Below the pieces are notes generated by a model. It had not been told where the DNA came from, made no database searches, and saw only the letters and a list, made by a program, of their open reading frames with translations. A stretch of 15,871 nt of DNA from an uncultured bacterium (GTDB lineage Bacteria; Bacillota; Clostridia; Oscillospirales; Acutalibacteraceae). Numbering within the stretch: the stretch's first letter is position 1; every line of letters begins with the position of its first letter. The DNA lies in NCBI GenBank assembly GCA_934875675.1, contig CAKXIK010000057.1, positions 1 through 15,871 on the forward strand. Reading direction: 5' to 3'. Shown piece by piece: positions 1 to 8,245 of the stretch. A program made the translations under genes and the position numbers.

Positions 1-73
1 CCAGATATTCTTCGCGTTTCGTTTTCTTCTTCCGCAAACTATATTCCATGTCTGTAAATGTTTTCTGTTTCAT
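1..73 (-). CDS. IS5-family transposase, N-terminal fragment (cut by window edge)
   Basis: The first 24 codons run off the left edge on the minus strand. The peptide begins MKQKTFTDMEYSLRKKKT and continues KREEYL, the characteristic N-terminus of one clade of IS5-family DDE transposases. A GGAG Shine-Dalgarno sequence lies about 7 nt before the ATG, and a TATAAT-like -10 sits at 102-107 on the minus strand, so this is an intact 5' end and not a random fragment. The catalytic DDE residues and the other IS end lie outside the window, so activity cannot be judged. The IS end nearest metA must lie between about 110 and 200, but no terminal repeat can be fixed without its partner. Confidence 0.8.
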   Translation of the reverse strand, partial: MKQKTFTDMEYSLRKKKTKREEYL

Positions 74-168
74 ATTCCACTCCGCCGTTACGTTTTTCTC
101 CATTATACCATATTCTGATAGCTGCGGTCGCTATAATTAATCAGAGTTTCCCTAGATTGAAATACTCC

Positions 169-240
169 TCACTGTGTAGTTGTTTTGCTCAATGATATGC
201 ACAGTGACCGCACAGCCGTGAATTTACTTGGTTGCTGTGC
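169..240 (+). promoter_or_regulatory. metA 5' leader with competing inverted repeats
   Basis: Four complementary blocks lie just before the metA ribosome binding site: TCACTGTG (169-176), CACAGTGA (200-207), GCACAGC (210-216) and GCTGTGC (234-240). The first and second pair perfectly over 8 bp with a 23-nt gap. The third and fourth pair perfectly over 7 bp with a 17-nt loop. GCACAG occurs twice (199-204 and 210-215), so the pairing partners can be exchanged. This could form alternative RNA hairpins or be a DNA operator, and part of it could belong to the end of the adjacent IS. No SAM (S-box) riboswitch motif was recognised here, although methionine genes in Firmicutes often have one. Confidence 0.35.
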
Positions 241-264
241 GTCTGCAGAAAGGAACGGTTACAT

Positions 265-1221
265 ATGCCGATCAAAATCCCTGATAAGTTGCCAGCGCAG
301 GCAATTCTGGAAGCAGAGAATATCTTTATTATGTCCGAAGAGCGTGCAGTTGCACAGGATATTCGGCCTTTGCGTATTCTTTTATTGAATCTGATGCCTA
401 CTAAGGTGGAAACGGAAACGCAGTTTTTAAGGATTCTGGGCAATACTCCCCTGCAGGTAGAGGTACAACTGCTTCAAACTGCAACACATGTTGCTAAAAA
501 CATCTCCTCTGCTCACCTCACATCTTTCTACTATACATTAGATCAGGTACGTGATCAAAAATTTGATGGTATGATTGTGACCGGCGCGCCTGTAGAACTG
601 ATGGAATTTGAGGACGTTGATTATTGGCAGGAGCTCTGTGATATTTTTGAATGGTCGCGCACCAATGTTTATTCCTCCTTTTTCATTTGTTGGGGTGCGC
701 AGGCTGCGCTGCATTATTTTTATGGTATTCAAAAACATCTCTTGCCAGAAAAATTAGTCGGTGTGTTTCCACATCATACGGCAAACGTCTACCATCCTCT
801 GATGCGCGGACTAGATGATGTGTTCTTTATGCCTCATTCCCGCTATACCACTGTTTTGCGTGAGGACATTGACCGGGAAGAAAGCCTTGTGCTGCTTGCG
901 AATTCACATCTTGCCGGTGTCAGCGTGATTGCAAGCAAAAGCGGACGGCGTTTTTTCCTCTCCGGCCATCCGGAATATGACCGCACGACACTGGCAAATG
1001 AGTATTATCGCGACGTGAACAAAGGTCTGGATCCCAAAATTCCGTATCATTATTTTCCCGAAAACAATCCGGCGCTTTCGCCCGAGCTGATTTGGCGCAG
1101 TACTGCCACTATTCTTTTTTCCAATTGGCTTAACTACTATGTTTATCAGCAGACACCTTATGATCTGCATGATCTGGAGCAACGTACCCTTCAGGAAGGT
1201 CATTTCCCTGCACAAAAATAA
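265..1221 (+). CDS. metA: Homoserine O-acetyltransferase (MetA family)
   Basis: A 318-aa cytoplasmic enzyme of the MetA/HTS family (class I glutamine amidotransferase-like fold) that acylates homoserine as the first committed step of methionine synthesis. All key residues fall at canonical numbers from this start: nucleophile Cys142 (FFICWGAQA), His235 and Glu237 (GHPEYD). Residue 111, which selects the acyl donor, is Glu (TGAPVE). In characterised MetA proteins Glu111 goes with acetyl-CoA and Gly111 with succinyl-CoA, so the acetyl donor is predicted despite the usual succinyltransferase label. The ATG at 265 is preceded by AAAGGA with a 10-nt spacer. An in-frame TTG at 232 would add 11 residues without a ribosome site. 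The gene stands alone: no metY or metB neighbour is visible. Confidence 0.95.
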   Translation: MPIKIPDKLPAQAILEAENIFIMSEERAVAQDIRPLRILLLNLMPTKVETETQFLRILGNTPLQVEVQLLQTATHVAKNISSAHLTSFYYTLDQVRDQKFDGMIVTGAPVELMEFEDVDYWQELCDIFEWSRTNVYSSFFICWGAQAALHYFYGIQKHLLPEKLVGVFPHHTANVYHPLMRGLDDVFFMPHSRYTTVLREDIDREESLVLLANSHLAGVSVIASKSGRRFFLSGHPEYDRTTLANEYYRDVNKGLDPKIPYHYFPENNPALSPELIWRSTATILFSNWLNYYVYQQTPYDLHDLEQRTLQEGHFPAQK

Positions 1222-1229
1222 AATCAAAC

Positions 1230-1270
1230 AAGCGGCGTCATCCCTATCATGTTGGGATGACGCCGCTTTT
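1230..1270. terminator. Bidirectional intrinsic terminator between metA and the DUF3810 gene
   Basis: A perfect 15-bp stem (1230-1244 with 1254-1268), GC-rich and with a 9-nt loop, ends in TTTT on the plus strand. On the minus strand the stem is followed by a T-rich tract. It lies 8 nt after the metA stop and 17 nt beyond the stop of the convergent minus-strand gene, so it probably serves both transcripts. Confidence 0.9.
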
Positions 1271-1287
1271 AATACAATTTGTAATAT

Positions 1288-2439
1288 TTAAATTGATTCT
1301 GTCGGAACGTAATATGCAAGCAGCAAATCCACAAAGCGTCCGTAGCTCTTTACCCCATCCGTCTGGCCGTTTGCCTGCAGATAGGAATGATTGACTTGAC
1401 TGCTGATCTCTGCAACGGGTGTTTCAAACTGTTTCCAATATGTATCATTCGCCTGAATGTCCTTTTTGCACACCTCCGGTAACTGCGCTGCTATCTGCTG
1501 ATATGCCTCCTGCTGTCCTGCGGACAAAAGCGCATTCGTGGCATAAAGATATGCCAACATTTCACCGCTGTATGCGAAAGTTGTATTTTCGAATTTAATA
1601 CACGCAAGATACCCCACAAAATTTGCTTCATCCTCGCGCATAAAACCGCGCAGATGAGAAAGCTCGTGGCAAACGGTAACCGGGATCGTATAGGCCGGCG
1701 GATCTTGATTATAGTTTGCTTCAATTGTGAATGGCGAATACACTCCTGTGATATTCATATAGGACATGGCAATGGAAGCCGCAACCGGCTTTGGTTTTGG
1801 GTAATATCCCTGCAACACCGCATATTCTTCGGCAAGATGATTCATTGCAGCCACTGCATTGGAACCCAGGTTTTGATCCGCAGTGCTCTGTCCGTCTGCA
1901 TTCTTCTCGATCTGCGGAGCAAGCTCATTAAGATGCTGCACCAGAATGGAACAAAGCTTTGTCAGTCGTTGGGTATCTGATTTTTGGACAGTAAGACCGC
2001 TGAAAGCAAAAAATTCCGTTCGATAATAATTGACGCCGCAATTTGCCATGAAAACAGTACCAATACACAACACAAAGGCAATCAGACGAGAAGCCGCTCC
2101 AAACAGAATTCTTGCGCGGAAACCGCGTCCCCGCACTATCCGGACGATCAGGCGAACCAGCAGGACAAGCATCAACAGAACAACCAGTGCAATCCCAAAC
2201 TCCAAAACAGAAAAGGGGAACAGACCAAAGAACCACCCCACCGTGCGCACCAAAAACGGATAAATTGTGATCGCATACCATTCAGAAAATCCGTTCCAGC
2301 AGCGGGATGCGATGGTAAGGAAGATGATTACAAGCAGCGCAGCCGCAGAAACAATCAAAGAAACTCGATGTTGCGCAAAAATCGAGTCATTTCGCCGTTT
2401 GGCAAACTTTTTTTCTCTGACGACCTTCATTTTAATCAT
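1288..2439 (-). CDS. DUF3810-family membrane protein with HExxH motif
   Basis: 383 aa and a full-length match by eye to DUF3810. The N-terminal third is membrane-embedded, with hydrophobic segments near residues 26-46, 57-75, 80-103 and 114-132. A large soluble domain follows, carrying HELSHLRGF (His258, Glu259, His262) and then REDEANFVGYLA, where Glu271 is the likely third zinc ligand. That is the layout of a zincin-type metallopeptidase facing outside the cell, but I know of no demonstrated substrate for the family. It is the last gene of the minus-strand envelope operon, 36 nt after the acyltransferase gene. AAAGGA lies 4 nt before the ATG at 2439 and 13 nt before a second in-frame ATG at 2430, so the start is uncertain by three codons. 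Confidence 0.85.
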   Translation of the reverse strand: MIKMKVVREKKFAKRRNDSIFAQHRVSLIVSAAALLVIIFLTIASRCWNGFSEWYAITIYPFLVRTVGWFFGLFPFSVLEFGIALVVLLMLVLLVRLIVRIVRGRGFRARILFGAASRLIAFVLCIGTVFMANCGVNYYRTEFFAFSGLTVQKSDTQRLTKLCSILVQHLNELAPQIEKNADGQSTADQNLGSNAVAAMNHLAEEYAVLQGYYPKPKPVAASIAMSYMNITGVYSPFTIEANYNQDPPAYTIPVTVCHELSHLRGFMREDEANFVGYLACIKFENTTFAYSGEMLAYLYATNALLSAGQQEAYQQIAAQLPEVCKKDIQANDTYWKQFETPVAEISSQVNHSYLQANGQTDGVKSYGRFVDLLLAYYVPTESI

Positions 2440-2475
2440 TCCGTCCTTTCACACAACGTCATGCTTTTTAAATGA

Positions 2476-4479
2476 TTAGTTTCGACCTGCATTTTCAGCC
2501 ATCTTGCACATGGTATCATGCAAATACGTTACAATCCGTTTTTTTTCTTCCGGTTTTGAATGCGAAGGGTCAAAGGTAATGCCCTTTTCCGCATAAATTT
2601 TCTTCTTCTTTTTGTCTGCAAACAAGGGATAAAATGTAATACACTGTCCCGTCTTTTCATATACAGAGGAAGCAATATTAGAAAATCCGGAGAAAAAAGC
2701 GGAAACCTCACCGATTTTATAAGCCCCATTTTCCCCTTCTGCAGAAGTGTTTTCGGGAAAAAGCAAAATATTGTCCCCACACTGAACCGCATCAACCGTT
2801 TCACGGATGGTACGAATCACATCACGCGAATTTCCTCGGTAAACCGTGACATGATCGATATTATTCATCGCCCAGCAAACAGGCTTTGCTAACGCGTGAC
2901 ACAGCCACCGCCGGAATCGAAGAGAGAAGATGCGAAAAATCTTATCGATTGCACCGGAAAGATTCTGTTCCGTCAACTCTAAATCAACCATATTGTTAAT
3001 AATCCAGCTGCGCACCGGATATGGGACATGGAGCTGCGTAATAATCGGGCCGTAAATTTCCAGATGATTGCAGACAAAAACCATCGGCGTATCTGCCGCA
3101 GAATCAATGTTCTCGCTGCCCACAAACTTGGACGGAAAAAACGGTCGGAATGCAGATTTTACAAGCCAGAATCCTGCACTGCGGGTATAAGGCTCCACCA
3201 GCGTTTCGTTTAAACGCGCGCCCAACCGTGGATTTTTTTCCGGCGAAGACAAATCTGCATAACGATGAATTTTTGCACTACTGTCCCTATCCATCGGCTG
3301 ACGTGTGGTCAATAGCCAACTGCGCACCAAAAACACCGTCCCAATGGCAAACGAGAACAATGTCAGCGTGGGGGTAACAATCCGGTTGTTATGCGGGAGA
3401 AAACACACTGCAACAGCAAGTGCGCCAAGCATCATCAATCCTGCCGGCAGCAATGCACTTTTGATTGCGACGCCGAGATAAACTTCTACCCGGTTCTCTT
3501 CTGATTCTTCTATGTGGCGGGAAAGAAGCAATTCAAACGGTTCTCTCATTGCAGACAACCCGCACACTATAAACGCACATCCCAATCCAAAAAGAGGCAG
3601 AACAAAAAAAGCTAAAAGCGGTGCAGCAGACTGCAGCACACCCATCAGCATCGCCAGCAGCCAACAGCCGATCCCTCTGCGCTGCAATACTGCATATTCT
3701 GTTTTGCTCCCCCACATGGATACTGCAGCAATCACGCCAACCATAACACCTAAAAGCAACAGCAGAACTGCCGCCGGCGTTCCTACGCGCAGTGAAACCT
3801 GCGACGTAAAAGCAATCCCGCAAAAAACTGCCGTCATCACATCTGCCCCAACCGTCTGCAGCCAAAGTCCAAATGAAGCCGGCAGCTTTTCTTCTGCTGC
3901 CAACGTATGCCCCTTATCTTCCGGCAGATTACGGCAGCCAATCAACGCGGCACCACTGATTACATATGCCGCAAAGCAGCCTCTCGCCTCCGCACGGCTG
4001 GATATACTGCTGGTTGCCATCAGCATGACTGCATCTAACACAAAATGCATCACCACCAGCAACACCGTGCGCACCTTGCCTGAAAGATTCTCAACGCGCT
4101 CCAGCATGGGTACGCTGAACAACTGCGCCGCAATCAGCAAAACAAACAGCACCAGCCGGAGTTCTCCTGCCGATGCAATGGCACAAAGCGCAAGCGCACC
4201 TGCTGCAAACAGTAAAATAAACACCCAGGCGAGCACCTTTGCACTATTGCGCTGTGCAAAAAACGAACGGTATAGATCATTACGATATAAATCATTCCAA
4301 AGTACGCCCATTGCGACTGCCCCAAACAACAGCGCTCCTAACGCCCACGTGCCCTCTGTCAGTGCCGAAACACGAAGCAAGATAATAAATCCTATCAATA
4401 CCGCGGTCAGCCATACAATCCGTCCCAGACGCATTGCATTTTCCCGGGAACGAATTTCACCGTCACCGCGTATCATCAT
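2476..4479 (-). CDS. Multi-spanning membrane protein fused to a PlsC-like acyltransferase
   Basis: 667 aa from this start. Residues about 20-390 hold roughly 12 hydrophobic segments resembling an MFS-type transporter. Residues about 430-667 resemble PlsC/LPLAT glycerolipid acyltransferases: motif I appears as FVCNHLEIYGP (His472) and motif III as LLFPENTSAEG (Phe574-Pro-Glu). The canonical HxxxxD is altered: the position of the Asp is Gly477, while Glu474 is close by. The likely role is acyl transfer to a membrane lipid or lipid-linked sugar, possibly coupled to transport as in LplT-Aas systems, but the AMP-ligase domain of Aas is absent. The ATG at 4479 is preceded by GAAAGGG with an 8-nt spacer. 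An in-frame ATG at 4542 would add 21 charged residues but lacks a ribosome site. Third gene of the DUF368-flippase operon. Confidence 0.75.
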   Translation of the reverse strand: MMIRGDGEIRSRENAMRLGRIVWLTAVLIGFIILLRVSALTEGTWALGALLFGAVAMGVLWNDLYRNDLYRSFFAQRNSAKVLAWVFILLFAAGALALCAIASAGELRLVLFVLLIAAQLFSVPMLERVENLSGKVRTVLLVVMHFVLDAVMLMATSSISSRAEARGCFAAYVISGAALIGCRNLPEDKGHTLAAEEKLPASFGLWLQTVGADVMTAVFCGIAFTSQVSLRVGTPAAVLLLLLGVMVGVIAAVSMWGSKTEYAVLQRRGIGCWLLAMLMGVLQSAAPLLAFFVLPLFGLGCAFIVCGLSAMREPFELLLSRHIEESEENRVEVYLGVAIKSALLPAGLMMLGALAVAVCFLPHNNRIVTPTLTLFSFAIGTVFLVRSWLLTTRQPMDRDSSAKIHRYADLSSPEKNPRLGARLNETLVEPYTRSAGFWLVKSAFRPFFPSKFVGSENIDSAADTPMVFVCNHLEIYGPIITQLHVPYPVRSWIINNMVDLELTEQNLSGAIDKIFRIFSLRFRRWLCHALAKPVCWAMNNIDHVTVYRGNSRDVIRTIRETVDAVQCGDNILLFPENTSAEGENGAYKIGEVSAFFSGFSNIASSVYEKTGQCITFYPLFADKKKKKIYAEKGITFDPSHSKPEEKKRIVTYLHDTMCKMAENAGRN

Positions 4480-4564
4480 TGATTCATCCCTTTCACGAAA
4501 TTGCGATTTTCTGCCGGACATCATCCGATCCTGAATTTCCATTTGCTGATTGATATCACATTTT

Positions 4565-5974
4565 TTATGCAGACCTGCGGCGCAGAACGGTTCTGGCTGC
4601 AGAAAGAATTGGTTTTAAATTGATTGCAAACATTATAATGAAGATCAGCGGCACCCAAAGCTGCCACAAATGAATTTCTGCGATCATAATATAACACTGT
4701 ATTCCCGAAAGAACCAGATTAAGCGCAATCTTCACCGGTTGGAACCCGATTTTGACATATTTCCGTGACGTAACCGCCCGCATAATAAATACCACCAGAT
4801 AACTGATAAAGGTGGCAAACGCAGCGCCGTTAACACCCATTGACGGAATCAGCAAAACGTTGAGCACCACATTGATTACTGCACCCGACATCACCGTCAG
4901 CAGGGAAAGGATGCTCTTTCGTTCCACCATATACACGCTGTTGAGAAAGTTTGCAAAACAGGAAAATGCAGTTGCAACAACAAGAATCGGAATATACTTC
5001 CACGAATCGTAAAATGCCGATCCAACCAGAATTTTGGTAATCAACTTACTGCAAACAATCAGCATACTTGCTGTAATAAAAAGCAAAGAAGAGAGCGCAG
5101 AAAAAACCTTGGTAAAAAATTGATCGCGGTTTGCTGAATCCTTTTCCATCACAGCAGACATTTGCCATGCTTCCGTAAACACGGTAGACACCAGCGACAC
5201 AATTGTCGGCACCTTATACGCCGCTGCATAGATACCGGCATCTGCCTTGCTGATCATCCATGTAACCGCATACCGGTCGGAAACATTGATAATCCACCAA
5301 AACAACGCTGTCGGAATCAGCGGAACGGAGAAACGAACCATCGTCCGAATCACGCTGCGATCCATTTTGGAAAAGCGGACATACCGGTGCAGATCGCCCA
5401 TCACAAACAGAAAAATTGCGGAAATAAAATCGGAAACCACCGTAGCAAGAATATAGCCCGTGACTCCCATTTTAAATACAACCAGGAATAGCACATTAAA
5501 TACAATCGTCAGCAGCGTGCTTTGTACGCCGTCATACGAAAATAGCTTGACATAGCCAATTGCACGCACAAACTGCGAGCAAAGAGACCGCAGCGCCGAC
5601 ATAATCACAAACAGTACCAACAAAATAAGATAGTCCGAGATGTCCGGCACAAACAAAATCAACGGTGATAACAGTAAAAACAGCAAAAAGCCGCCTCCTG
5701 TTGTCAACAGCGCAGTGGAAAACACCGAGGTCTTGTCATAGCTTTTGTCCAACCCAAATCGAATCAGCGCACTTGCCATGCCAACTGAAACCAACGGCAT
5801 CAGCAAATTGCCTGTTTGCTGAACCAGATCACTGGCATTAAACTCTGCGGTCGTAAGAATCCGCGTATAAAGCGGCACCAGCAAAAAGGTCAGCAGTTTT
5901 GAGCTGAATGTACCAATGCCGAACGTAATCGTATTCGAGAGTAGTTTTTTATATTTATTCGCTGCCATTCGCAA
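4565..5974 (-). CDS. Oligosaccharide/polysaccharide flippase, MATE/MVF superfamily (Wzx-like)
   Basis: 469 aa, hydrophobic throughout with about 12-14 membrane segments. The N-terminus has the pattern of polysaccharide biosynthesis/flippase proteins (FGIGTFSSKLLTFLLVPLYTR, followed by a G-rich second helix). Members move undecaprenyl-linked oligosaccharide or teichoic acid precursors to the outer leaflet. The exact cargo cannot be read from sequence, and no glycosyltransferases lie nearby. AGAAAGG lies 6 nt before a TTG at 5974 and 12 nt before an ATG at 5968 (MAANKYKKLL). The TTG has the better spacing, but the ATG is a realistic alternative that removes two residues. It follows the DUF368 gene by 25 nt and belongs to the same operon. 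Confidence 0.88.
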   Translation of the reverse strand: MRMAANKYKKLLSNTITFGIGTFSSKLLTFLLVPLYTRILTTAEFNASDLVQQTGNLLMPLVSVGMASALIRFGLDKSYDKTSVFSTALLTTGGGFLLFLLLSPLILFVPDISDYLILLVLFVIMSALRSLCSQFVRAIGYVKLFSYDGVQSTLLTIVFNVLFLVVFKMGVTGYILATVVSDFISAIFLFVMGDLHRYVRFSKMDRSVIRTMVRFSVPLIPTALFWWIINVSDRYAVTWMISKADAGIYAAAYKVPTIVSLVSTVFTEAWQMSAVMEKDSANRDQFFTKVFSALSSLLFITASMLIVCSKLITKILVGSAFYDSWKYIPILVVATAFSCFANFLNSVYMVERKSILSLLTVMSGAVINVVLNVLLIPSMGVNGAAFATFISYLVVFIMRAVTSRKYVKIGFQPVKIALNLVLSGIQCYIMIAEIHLWQLWVPLIFIIMFAINLKPILSAARTVLRRRSA

Positions 5975-5999
5975 CCGGTTCCTTTCTCAGATCATTCAA

Positions 6000-6887
6000 T
6001 CAATCGTTTGCTGTGCGAGAAAAAAGATATGCAGTCGCAGTTCCGGCGATCAGCAATACAATTGCAATGATTCCTTCCATATTAAAGATAAATGAACCTG
6101 GAATCAGCGCTGCAAAGGACCCCACAATCAGTCCCAGGATTGCAGAATACGCAATCTGCGGAAATTTCTTGATTACAAAATCGATCAGACGCGAACCAAA
6201 CACAAGGCCGAGCAAAATTCCCGCCACAGCAGGCAGCAAAACGAATATACTCTGCATCACTGCCCCAAAGGTTCCGGTTCCCTCAATACAGGCAATCAAT
6301 CCTGTCATCACATCCCCCACCGAGCCGATCACCGTATTGTATGTTCCAAAAATGACCATAATCAAAGAACCGCTGATGCCGGGCAGAATCATTGCCACAC
6401 TGGCAAGTATGCCAACCACAAACAGACGAATCGCCAACCCAATCGTAAGGGAAATTTCAGCTGCACTTGAAAATGAGCTTTCATTTACAAATGCCAGCAC
6501 CAACATGATGGCAAGCCCAATCAAGAAGGCAATGAGCTTTCCGGCTGTTATCTTTTTTTCACCGCGTGCCGCCCTTTTGTAAATCATCGGGATGCTGCCG
6601 AGAATTAGCCCGATAAATGCAAAGTTTGTCGCAATCGGGTAATATTGAAGCAGCCATTTAATTGCACTGCTGAATGCTGCAATTCCAATCACTGCGCCGA
6701 GCCCGAATGTAATCAGAAAACCAAGATTCTTTTTAAATTTTTTCAGTCCAAGTGTCTCCATCATCTGGTCAAAAACATTGAGCACCACCGCCATCGTGCC
6801 GCCGCTTACGCCTGGGATTACGTTTGCAACGCCAACCACTGCGCCGCTAAACACATTTTTAACCACCTGTGCCGGTGTCATCTTCAT
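6000..6887 (-). CDS. DUF368 polyprenyl-phosphate transporter-like protein (PopT class)
   Basis: 295 aa and a polytopic membrane protein. Two diagnostic repeated motifs, NVIPGVSGGTMAV (residues 23-35) and MILPGISGSLIMV (167-178), mark the inverted-repeat architecture of DUF368. Members of the family were shown to return undecaprenyl phosphate to the cytoplasmic face, which recycles the carrier for peptidoglycan and other surface polymers. A full set of helices is present and the C-terminus ends in a short charged tail. AAAGGA precedes the ATG at 6887 with a 10-nt spacer; a second in-frame ATG two codons later is less well placed. It is the first gene of the four-gene minus-strand operon ahead of the flippase, which fits carrier recycling paired with lipid-linked sugar export. 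Confidence 0.9.
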   Translation of the reverse strand: MKMTPAQVVKNVFSGAVVGVANVIPGVSGGTMAVVLNVFDQMMETLGLKKFKKNLGFLITFGLGAVIGIAAFSSAIKWLLQYYPIATNFAFIGLILGSIPMIYKRAARGEKKITAGKLIAFLIGLAIMLVLAFVNESSFSSAAEISLTIGLAIRLFVVGILASVAMILPGISGSLIMVIFGTYNTVIGSVGDVMTGLIACIEGTGTFGAVMQSIFVLLPAVAGILLGLVFGSRLIDFVIKKFPQIAYSAILGLIVGSFAALIPGSFIFNMEGIIAIVLLIAGTATAYLFSRTAND

Positions 6888-7081
6888 ATTGGAACAATCC
6901 TTTCCTTATCCGGCAAAGTCTGATCTGAATCCGCAGTCACTGCGAAACCGATATCAATATGCCGATTTTCTTCCTTGATTCAAAAAGTACACAACTATGA
7001 TTATTTTACACCTTTTTTGTTCATTCGCATAGTCTGAAACGTACAAAAACAGGAAAACTTTTTGTGAACAAGCACAAATAT
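6888..7081 (-). other. Upstream region of the envelope operon
   Basis: About 190 AT-rich bases between the DUF368 start and the terminator of the preceding kinase gene. It should hold the promoter of the four-gene operon. TAAAAT-like -10 candidates are visible on the minus strand, but none has a convincing -35 at 16-18 bp. No gene was recognised here. Confidence 0.4.
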
Positions 7082-7160
7082 AAAAAAAGCATTTCACACA
7101 GACAGACTCCCGATTGATATAACCCCTATCTTCATCGGTCATTTGCGTGGGTGAAATGCT
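7082..7160 (-). terminator. Nested hairpin with U-run after the histidine kinase gene
   Basis: On the minus strand a perfect 10-bp stem (7088-7097 with 7151-7160) encloses 53 nt and runs directly into seven T residues. Two further helices nest inside: CCGAT/ATCGG (7110-7114 with 7134-7138) and GATA/TATC (7116-7119 with 7127-7130). The position, 20 nt after the kinase stop codon, and the T-run suggest a terminator. The large ordered interior is unusual for a simple terminator. Confidence 0.6.
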
Positions 7161-7179
7161 GTTATATTCGTTTTTACAA

Positions 7180-8208
7180 TCAGTCCGCAGTTTGTGCCGC
7201 GGGCTTTTCTTCTTCTTTTTTCAGGATAATAACGACTTGTGTGCCGCGCCCTTCTGCGGAGCGCACCTCAAGCCCATGACCCAGCAGTTCCAAATAAGAA
7301 CGCACCGCAAACAAACCCATTCCGGGACTCCCCGGCTGCTCCTTGCTGCCAACATATCCGCGGTCAAAAATGCGAGGCAATTCTTCTGCCGGGATTCCAC
7401 AGCCGGCATCCTCTACCGAAAGCCGGATTGTATCTCCCGCATCGCGGCAGGAAATTCCGATCAAACCTTTTTCCGGCGTATAACGCACTGCATTATCAAG
7501 CAGCTGGTCAAGCACCACTGCCAGTACGGTTGCATCTGTAAAGCTGTAAAGGTGTGAAACGGAACGACGCAGCCCTATTTTTTTTGTATTGAACAATGCT
7601 GCATTGCGTATTACCGCATCGCTGACTACACACGACAAATCGGTAATTTTACGGTTACAGGCAATGTTACCCTCCGCACAATCAAAATATTGCAGTAGCT
7701 GCTCCGCAAGACTTCCCGCAAGCATGCACTCACGGCCAAGGTAGACTGCGGTTTGTTCATCACCCGAGCGAAGCCGCTGTGCTGTTTTTTCAATATCGGT
7801 GCGAAGTTTTTGCAGCTTATGAACCCATTGCACTACAAAACTCCGATCCGCACGCTCTCCCGCCAAGATTCGGCTGCGAACCGCTTCTCCGGCTCGGTCA
7901 ATCTCCTCCAACCACTCTTCCGGTGTCTGCGGATCGTTTGTAAGCGGTTTGATTTCTCCGTGCTGCGCAAGCGGTTCATAAACATGCCGGCAGTGCTGAG
8001 AAAAAACTTTCTGCCGTCTTTTCTCTTGGCGGTTTCGCAAGCAGACAAAAATCACAGTAAGTGCAATGGCAAGAACAGAGCACCCTCCTGCCAGCGCGGC
8101 GGAAAGACCGGTAATCCCGGTTGCCAGCGGGATACTCCAGGGTGCCGCAGCAAGCAAAAGTCCAGCAAGCAGCACCGGAAGATTCTTTTTCATCTGGCTC
8201 TGTTTCAT
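7180..8208 (-). CDS. Sensor histidine kinase, short two-TM type, no partner regulator
   Basis: 342 aa. Two hydrophobic segments (about 10-26 and 31-56) with almost no external loop resemble intramembrane-sensing kinases such as BceS/LiaS types. The cytoplasmic part has a linker, a dimerisation region, and a HATPase domain with N box DQLLDNAVRYTPE (Asn239), EDAGCGIP (Asp267) and GMGLFAV (296-302). The phospho-acceptor region reads WVHKLQKLRT with His130, where relatives have WxHExKTP: the His is kept, but the acidic residue, the Thr and the Pro are not. No response regulator lies next to it. It follows the CDF transporter gene by 37 nt, presumably in one transcript. The start at 8208 has GGGAAAGGA 8 nt upstream; an upstream in-frame start at 8256 would overlap the previous gene. 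Confidence 0.82.
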   Translation of the reverse strand: MKQSQMKKNLPVLLAGLLLAAAPWSIPLATGITGLSAALAGGCSVLAIALTVIFVCLRNRQEKRRQKVFSQHCRHVYEPLAQHGEIKPLTNDPQTPEEWLEEIDRAGEAVRSRILAGERADRSFVVQWVHKLQKLRTDIEKTAQRLRSGDEQTAVYLGRECMLAGSLAEQLLQYFDCAEGNIACNRKITDLSCVVSDAVIRNAALFNTKKIGLRRSVSHLYSFTDATVLAVVLDQLLDNAVRYTPEKGLIGISCRDAGDTIRLSVEDAGCGIPAEELPRIFDRGYVGSKEQPGSPGMGLFAVRSYLELLGHGLEVRSAEGRGTQVVIILKKEEEKPAAQTAD

Positions 8209-8245
8209 AATCGATATCCTTTCCCTTATACGAATCCTGAAAAGA

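Noticed and set aside
3512..4534. 340-codon plus-strand reading frame opposite the acyltransferase fusion
   Set aside because: Composition is rich in Ser/Thr/Asn/Ala with no recognisable domain. It mirrors the codon pattern of the real membrane-protein gene on the other strand.
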